64,000 nt of DNA from Crossaster papposus (Eukaryota; Echinodermata; Asteroidea; Velatida; Solasteridae). Shown piece after piece: positions 56,561 to 64,000 of the stretch; position 1 is the first letter of the stretch; each line of letters begins with the position of its first letter. Position numbers and translations under genes: made by a program. The notes beneath the pieces are model-generated. The model was given only the letters and a program-made list of their open reading frames with translations. It did not search any database and was not told where the DNA came from. The stretch is from contig JBAIAA010001105.1 in NCBI GenBank assembly GCA_037893245.1, forward strand, positions 124,001 through 188,000. Direction: 5' to 3'.

Positions 56561-59500
56561 AGTGTTCATGCGTTTTGCACGTACGTAAGACGGTCATTAA
56601 GCTCTTGGCCAATGAAAAGCTCTGCTTTGCAGGCTCCACCCCAAGCGTCACTCCCTTCGACTGTCCACGCCCTTAAAATTCCACAATGAGAGCCATCTGC
56701 CATTGTTCGTTTTCTGCCATTGTTGATTTGCAACGGTCGTGAAGAGGACAATGCAACTCTATACTTCATCGAGTTGTTCATAATGAAGCACAATATGTGG
56801 CAGAGAAAACCCCCCTCTTTTGTGTTGACCATTGTGTTCCCGGAATCTCAGGAATTCCTTTTAGGTTTCAAGGGGGGTGGGTTAGGTTACAATAGTGTTG
56901 AGTGCGTATAAACTATAGGGATAAGAGGGGGGTACCCCTCTTCCACATATCGTGCTGGGTATAGAGTTGTTCACGGCTCGAATGTTATAGGACTCTTTAT
57001 GGCAATAGTGCAGGCCCGTACGGTACACAGGGGTGCGACCGGTGCATACGCTACCCCCTTTTCCCAAAAGGTCCACATGTTCCCATATGAAGCACAATAT
57101 GTGGCAGAGAAAACCTCCCTCTTTTGTGTTGCCCATTGTGTTCCCGGAATCTCAGGAATTCCTTTTAGGTTTCAAGGAGGGTGGGTTAGGTTACAATAGT
57201 GTTGAGTGCGTATAAAGTATAGGGATAAGAGGGGGGTACCCCTCTGCCACATATCGTGCTGGGTATACATGTTCCTGGGTAAATAATGGTATTTTGATGT
57301 AGAAATAACGGTACTGTACCACAAAAATAATAAAATTACATTGGGATCTATACTTCTCGTAGGTTACATCTATACCATGTATACAGTCGGCGGCTTCAAG
57401 AGTGTTCTTTATACCCAGCACGATATGTGGCAGAGGGGTCCCCCCACCCCCCTCTTATCCCTATACCATATAACACAGTCCACACTATTGTTACCTAACA
57501 CATCTCGCTTGAAACCTAAAAGGAATTCCTAAGATACCGGGAACACAATGGTCTATACAAAAGAGGGGGGGGGTTCTCTGCCACACATGGCGCTTCAAAT
57601 TGTTCTTGGTGAACACCTGCAGTTGAGTTACGCCAAGTGATTGTTATTGACGTATTATTTGAAAAGACTCACAATCCTTTAGGTACGTCTTTTACTTTAC
57701 ATTTGTATCGACGACGTATCATTTGAAAAGACTCATAATCCTTTAGGTACGTCTTTTACTTTACATTTGTATCGACGACGTATCATTTGAAAAGACTCAC
57801 AATCCTTTAGGTACGTCTTTTACTTTATATTTGTATGGACGACGTATCATTTGAAAAGACTCACAATCCTTTAGGTACGTCTTTTACTTTACATTTGTAT
57901 GGACGACGTATCATTTGAAAAGACTCACAATCCTTTAGGTACGTCTTTTACTTTACATTTGTATGGACGACGTATCATTTGAAAAGACTCACAATCCTTT
58001 AGGTACGTCTTTTACTTTACATTTGTATACACGACGTATCATTTGAAAAGACTCACAGTCCTTTAGGTACGTCTTTTACTTTATATTTCTATACAGGACG
58101 TATTATTTGAAAAGACTCAAAATCTTTTAGGTACGTCTTTTAGTCAGATAACTTAATGTTATATTAAGGGATTACCGTTACCAGGCGGATAAAGGCACCA
58201 TATTTGGAATGAAGACCCATTTTTTAAAAGATTTTATTTGTTGAAAAGTATGTTTTGGTGAATCTACTTTGGTGAATCTACTATGAACAATTATAACATT
58301 TTGATATTTAGCCCAGCGAACAAAAACAGGCAAAAATGAGATGGCTGTAAATTGGGCTAAGTAAACGGTCGGTGAAGGGTTGCCTAACGTGGGAGTTCAA
58401 GTTCAAGGGAACCCCCAAATAAGAGTATTATTGCTTATAATTATGTCATCGTCAAATGGTTTCTTACACATAAATTTAGTAATTTTCCTGAACTTTGACC
58501 ACTTTTTAGTCCAATTTACGGACACCTAATTTTTCCCATTTGTGTTTGCTGGGCTAAATATTCCATAAGGTTTTAATATGGTAACTGTGCCAGTATGCAA
58601 CTTGGTGAATTTGAAGCTTATCAATAATGAGGATTGGCAAGACTACTTGATGCTGTACCCTACATGATCAGTTTAATTAATTCTGAATAATCCCTCTATG
58701 AACGTGATATTTTATATTTTATACACTGTCTTGTTTTACACATTGCCTTGTCTTGTTTTTGGCTTGCTGATTCAAATCCACAAACACACTCTTTTTAAGA
58801 GGCACCAAACTACCAAACTTGCTGGATAGACCGTAGTAGTTACAGAGTAAATTGTTTGATGCTAATTTTATTTTATTTACGAACTTCCCTATATTTTATG
58901 GTCTTTATTCTTAGACCCTTTTAATGTTTATACATACATTTTTAAAAATAATGTGTAAATTTTGATGTAATTCAGCCCCTGGGCTGCCATGTCGATTTTT
59001 GTATCAATAAACCATTTATAATAATAATAAATAATAATGATATCCGGAAACAAGGTAAATGTGCGCAAGTTAAGGGTATGATTTTTAGCCATTTCGATCT
59101 TTGCTGTGTTCTCATAATTATTCAGTCAATTATATGCTTTACAAACTGTTATTGAAGTAAGGAACTGTGAGTAAAATCACCAAAATAAATTTTGCAAAAA
59201 AAATTAAAAAATATATATATAGGCCTATATCCAAATATGGGAACAAATATATTACACGACAGGTATTACAGATTTATGCAAGTTAGCCATATTTCCACTA
59301 AAAATCCAGCTTGGTGACCATCATTTTCGGATTCAGCACCCCAAAATAGCTATGTTACAAACTTCTACTCAAAAAATGCGAGTCTTGCACTAAATGAGAC
59401 CTTTTTTTAAATATCGCGTAGACTATAAGAGTTCTTATTGCCGGACAACCATTGAAGTAATAGAAGGCAGTGTGTTGTTAATCCCTAATGTTGCAAATCC

Positions 59501-59663
59501 AAGAGTGAAAAGAAATTGAACAATCGGCTACCGAACTCGTTATCAAATTATATAGACGACGGTCGGATGGGGTTGGAGCTTGAGGCGGAGTCAGCGAAGC
59601 AGAGCTTTTCATTGGCCAAGAGCTTAATGACCGTCTTACGTACGTGCAAAACGCATGAACACT
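56561..59663. mobile_element. Non-coding DNA transposon with 67-bp inverted ends, copy 2
   Basis: It has the same termini as the copy at 49107 and is flanked by aag on each side (56558-56560 and 59664-59666), so the 3-bp target duplication is perfect. The length is 3103 bp. It lacks the miniature LTR element, has a short C tract and eight, not six, satellite units. Because both copies sit at the same site of their array unit, they arose by duplication of a unit already carrying the insertion. Confidence 0.85.
57646..58151. repeat. 64-bp satellite, 8 units
   Basis: This is the same monomer as at 52008 (starts at 57659, 57723 and on to 58107). The two extra units are near the left end, showing a copy-number change after duplication. 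Confidence 0.92.
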
Positions 59664-62270
59664 AAGGAAACCAACCTACTATGTCTTACCGCTCCCGAGA
59701 AAAGACGGAAACGGCCCTGGTTGTTTAAGCGGACACGACTGTGTACGCATACGTTTTCCATGTCGTTTTATGTTCAATACACGCTGTGTGTGTCTATAAA
59801 TTGCACATGGCACCCATGCACAATTGACGTGGTTGTTTAACATGTCCTACATTGTACATCCAAACAGTTCGAGTTTCTGGGGTCACTTTGTGGCAATTGG
59901 GCAATTCCCAGACATAGTGCCCCTTTAACCTGACTATTTTTACACACGCGCAAAGCTCACCACTTGCAGCGGCAACTCTATTTGTATTAGTAGGCCAGCC
60001 AAAGTGTGAAAATACACTTTGGACGGCATTGTTTGTTAATGGCCGGCATCTATGCTAGATATGTTGTTCATGGGATCAGGAAGACGATGAGGGTGGATGC
60101 CACGCATATTAATTTTAAGGTCATTTTGAGGTCAAAAGGTCAAATAAGGTAAAAAAATCAGTATTTTCAAAATTTGTACAAATTGTAACCGCAATTGATA
60201 GATCTATCCATACAAATTATTGTTAACTTCATGTTGATACACCAAACCTATGAAATTAACGAATAAACTTTCATCTTGTACACAAATACATATATATAGC
60301 AAAATGAAACTTAAAATTGTGATTTCTCAAAAGTGCATATCTTAAGAATAACGAAGTTGTTTGCACTCCCTATCTCATCGGTGCATACATTTGTTTCAAA
60401 CAACTTTTTTTCCAAGGTAAAGATGCCCCAACGGAGTCCACTTTCAGGTTCTATAGATCGTGTAAGTTGACCTCGAGAAAGTACGAGACTTTACGAGAAC
60501 CCGAACTTTCGGGCACATCCAATTCAACGTGTAAAGCAAGTAGTTTTCTTTAAATAATTTGTTTCGGCGTTGCTCTTTTTACTAAAAGGTATGGATAAAA
60601 ACTTTTAGAAAATAAAAATTGTCAGTTAAATTTACAAATTGTGAACGATATGTCAAATTAGGATAAAAGAAAACCGAAAAAGTCTAGTTACGTCATACGT
60701 ACGCCATTCAATTATTGTTCTCTATTTCACGCGCGAGTCTTTCTAAAGCGTACCCCACATGTAGTATTATGTTCGTTCTATTACGTAAGCACACTTCAGC
60801 ACTAGAGCATGGTGTACTGGGGGTTTGGCTTTCTCTTCCAAACAATGAGCTAATCACGTTGCAACATGTACGCTCATATCATACGCTCATATCGTGCGAT
60901 ATCATAATTATGCCGGCCGCACGATATGCTGGCCGTGCCAACATCTCTTGTGCACTCGCGTTGACGTTTGTATAATGTGCATGCTAAACCTCTCTAATAA
61001 TTCTTGACTTCCGTAATGTCCCCCCCCCCCCCCCCCCCCCCACATTTGAGATGGGATTGACGCCCCTGAGTCAAGTTCCTTAAAAGTTTGGCGTAAATGT
61101 TTCTGAAGCGCCTGCCTATCATTATGTTTTTAATGTTGTACTTTGGTTCTTCTGATTTTTATTGAAAGGGAGGCGGGGCTGCGAAGACGATAGTTTTTTT
61201 ATCGTGTCAATTTTTAAGGAATTGAGCACCAGAAAATGTTATTTTGACATTTTATAGAGACCTCTGACTTCCAGAGCTCCGTATGAATAACACTGACGAT
61301 CGACTAATTTTTACAGAAACAAACTCCCATGGTATCTACTCAGCATTCCCATCATTGTACCGGTGTCGTATGAAATTCAGACTCCTATGAAAATCGGACT
61401 CCTTTTCTCTATTATTGGTTTAAACCCTCTCACGTGACCGGTCACTCTCCTAATTATCATGACCATTACTTAATTAGGCCTGCGCATTACTACCAATTAG
61501 TCTGTATTTCATAGTCCGAAATTCATGCCACACAAATGGGAATTTTTTCTAAGTGAAGGAGAAACAGTACTGTCCAAAACTTCTGAAATACCCACAATTT
61601 TATTGCCATTTTTTTCAAAACAATCTATATTGAGCAAGAGGTAAAGCGGGGCTGAATTTGTTTCCGAGCTGCTCTAACATTGCCAAACATAATGAAAGTG
61701 ACACACAAGCGATAAATTATTTCAAACCTTACCGGTAACACATATGACTGCAGTGATAATAGATATCATCCAGCCGACCAGCCAGGTTTGTGACGCGAAT
61801 TGCTCTTGTAGTGTGGGTAACATCACTCCCAAACCCTTGACGAGCCACATCCAGAACACATAGCTGACAAACAAACAGAGAACTGCGTACCAACCCTGGT
61901 GGATCCGACAAGCTTTGGTCTCGCCCATAATGAAGCCCTGTCCGATATTCCGTCAGTTTTCGCTTTCGCTGTGACAGCTATGCACAAAACCACCAAATCG
62001 TGCAGTGGCAATTCTTTTTGTCCAGACGTTACACAAAAGCTCGATGCCGTTCTGTGTTTCGCAACAAAACCTGGGCATGGATCAATGACTCCCGAAATTT
62101 AAGTCGGCCGGTTTTTGGCTTAAAGGGGAACTATGTCCTAAAAAAATAACCCGCACGTGATAGCCCAGATGGTGGCGGTTGTGCAGTAGCGTATACAGAT
62201 ACAGAAATCCCCTAAAATATCATGTTTCGGATTGTTTACCTATCCTGTTTTAAACATAAATTATGGTTAA
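59664..62270. repeat. 2.6-kb array unit b
   Basis: This is nearly identical to unit a, with a C tract of 22 (61020-61041) in place of 41. The exon 1 relic lies at 61733-61928. Confidence 0.85.
61733..61928 (-). pseudogene. SLC16-like exon 1 only, copy 5 relic
   Basis: The exon encodes the same residues as copy 4, with intact ATG (61928) and donor. As in copy 4, intron 1 ends at a C tract and no exons 2-4 follow. Confidence 0.8.
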
Positions 62271-64000
62271 AAGGAAACCAACCTACTATGTCTTACCGCT
62301 CCCGAGAAAAGACGGAAACAACCCCGGTTGTTTAAGCGGACACGACTGTGTACGCATACGTTTTCCATGTCGTTTTATGTTCAATACACGCTGTGTGTGT
62401 CTATAAATTGCACATGGCACCCATGCACAATTGATGTGGTTGTTTAACATGTCCTACATTGTACATCCAAACAGTTCGAGTTTCTGGGGTCACTTTGTGG
62501 CAATTGGGCAATTCCCGGACATAGTGCCCCTTTAACCTGACTATTTTTACACACGCGCAAAGCTCACCACTTGCAGCGGCAACTCTATTTGTATTAGTAG
62601 GCCAGCCAAAGTGTGAAAATACACTTTGGACGGCATTGTTTGTTAATGGCCGGCATCTATGCTAGATATGTTGTTCATGGGATCAGGAAGACGATGAGGG
62701 TGGATGCCACGCATATTAATTTTAAGGTCATTTTGAGGTCAAAAGATCAAATAAGGTAAAAAAATCAGTATTTTCAAAATTTGTACAAATTGTAACCGCA
62801 ATTGATAGATCTATCCATACAAATTATTGTTAACTTCATGTTGATACACCAAACCTATGAAATTAACGAATAAACTTTCATCTTGTACACAAATACATAT
62901 ATATAGCAAAATGAAACTTAAAATTGTGATTTCTCAAAAGTGCATATCTTAAGAATAACGAAGTTGTTTGCACTCCCTATCTCATCGGTGCATACATTTG
63001 TTTCAAACAACTTTTTTTCCAAGGTAAAGATGCCCCAACGGAGTCCACTTTCAGGTTCTATAGATCGTGTAAGTTGACCTCGAGAAAGTACGAGACTTTA
63101 CGAGAACCCGAACTTTCGGGCACATCCAATTCAACGTGTAAAGCAAGTAGTTTTCTTTAAATAATTTGTTTCGGCATTGCTCTTTTTACTAAAAGGTATG
63201 GATAAAAACTTTTAGAAAATAAAAATTGTCAGTTAAATTTACAAATTGTGAACGATATGTCAAATTAGGATAAAAGAAAACCGAAAAAGTCTAGTTACGT
63301 CATACGTACGCCATTCAATTATTGTTCTCTATTTCACGCGCGAGTCTTTCTAAAGCGTACCCCACATGTAGTATTATGTTCGTTCTATTACGTAAGCACA
63401 CTTCAGCACTAGAGCATGGTGTACTGGGGGTTTGGCTTTCTCTTCCAAACAATGAGCCAATCACGTTGCAACCTGTACGCTCATATCATACGCTCATATC
63501 GTGCGATATCATAATTATGCCGGCCGCACGATATGCTGGCCGTGCCAACATCTCTTGTGCACTCGCGTTGACGTTTGTATAATGTGCATGCTAAACCCCT
63601 CTAATAATTCTTGACTTCCGTAATGTCCCCCCCCCCCCCCCCCCCCCCCCACATTTGAGATGGGATTGACGCCCCTGAGTCAAGTTCCTTAACAGTTTGG
63701 CGTAAATGTTTCTGAAGCGCCTGCCTATCATTATGTTTTTAATGTTGTACTTTGGTTCTTCTGATTTTTATTGAAAGGGAGGCGGGGCTGCGAAGACGAT
63801 AGTTTTTTTATCGTGTCAATTTTTAAGGAATTGAGCACCAGAAAATGTTATTTTGACATTTTATAGAGACCTCTGACTTCCAGAGCTCCGTATGAATAAC
63901 ACTGACGATCGACTAATTTTTACAGAAACAAACTCCCATGGTATCTACTCAGCATTCCCATCATTGTACCGGTGTCGTATGAAATTCAGACTCCTATGAA
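62271..64000. repeat. 2.6-kb array unit c, cut by the window edge
   Basis: The unit starts at the empty transposon site (ggttaaaaggaaacc) and contains the flank block and a 24-base C tract (63627-63650). It ends in intron-1-like DNA, so a further exon 1 is expected beyond the edge at about 64340-64540. Confidence 0.8.

Overview
This is eukaryotic (animal) DNA: intron-containing genes with GT/AG splice sites, metazoan retrotransposon families (CR1/L2-type LINE, BEL/Pao LTR element), many MITE-like inverted-repeat elements, minisatellites and long C tracts. The combination fits a marine invertebrate deuterostome such as an amphioxus, echinoderm or hemichordate. The species cannot be fixed from the sequence alone.

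The backbone is a tandem array of SLC16/monocarboxylate-transporter-like genes, all on the minus strand. Each complete copy has four coding exons of 196, 144, 861 and 122 bp separated by phase-1 introns and encodes 440 aa. Copy 1 (2012-9309) and copy 3 (44599-48760) are intact. Copy 2 (12285-37079) keeps all four exons but has a 1-bp insertion in exon 3, and its introns are swollen from about 3 kb to about 23 kb by transposons. Copies 4 and 5 (exon 1 at 56015-56210 and 61733-61928) are exon-1-only relics in a near-identical 2.6-kb tandem unit, and a further unit runs off the right edge.

The transposons are nested. Intron 3 of copy 2 holds a CR1/L2-like LINE (about 12686-21547). Its ORF begins with a signal-peptide-like segment followed by a virus-like 2A motif (DVDPNPGP). 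The LINE is interrupted by a foldback element with TTAA target duplications (16313-21415), itself interrupted by another inverted-repeat element with CTGA duplications (19278-20993). Intron 2 of copy 2 holds a BEL/Pao element (25788-32315) with nearly identical LTRs and a long open gag-pol frame from which the integrase core appears to have been removed in frame. It also holds an odd element with interleaved inverted repeats (23489-24597). Intron 2 of copy 1 holds an inverted-repeat-flanked segment carrying a broken RecQ-helicase 5' gene fragment.

Between copies 2 and 3 (37.4-44.2 kb) lies unique inserted DNA: a CACGG-motif array, CRE-like palindromes, a 22-bp minisatellite, a 74-bp-arm hairpin with a UUCG-type loop and a 0.35-kb-arm inverted repeat. 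Right of copy 3, a non-coding DNA transposon with perfect 67-bp inverted ends occurs twice (49107-53925 and 56561-59663) with a clean empty site in a third unit. The first copy is further interrupted by a miniature LTR retrotransposon (49595-51365) whose empty site is visible in the second copy. Most of the window is therefore repeat and transposon DNA layered over a young, decaying transporter gene cluster.
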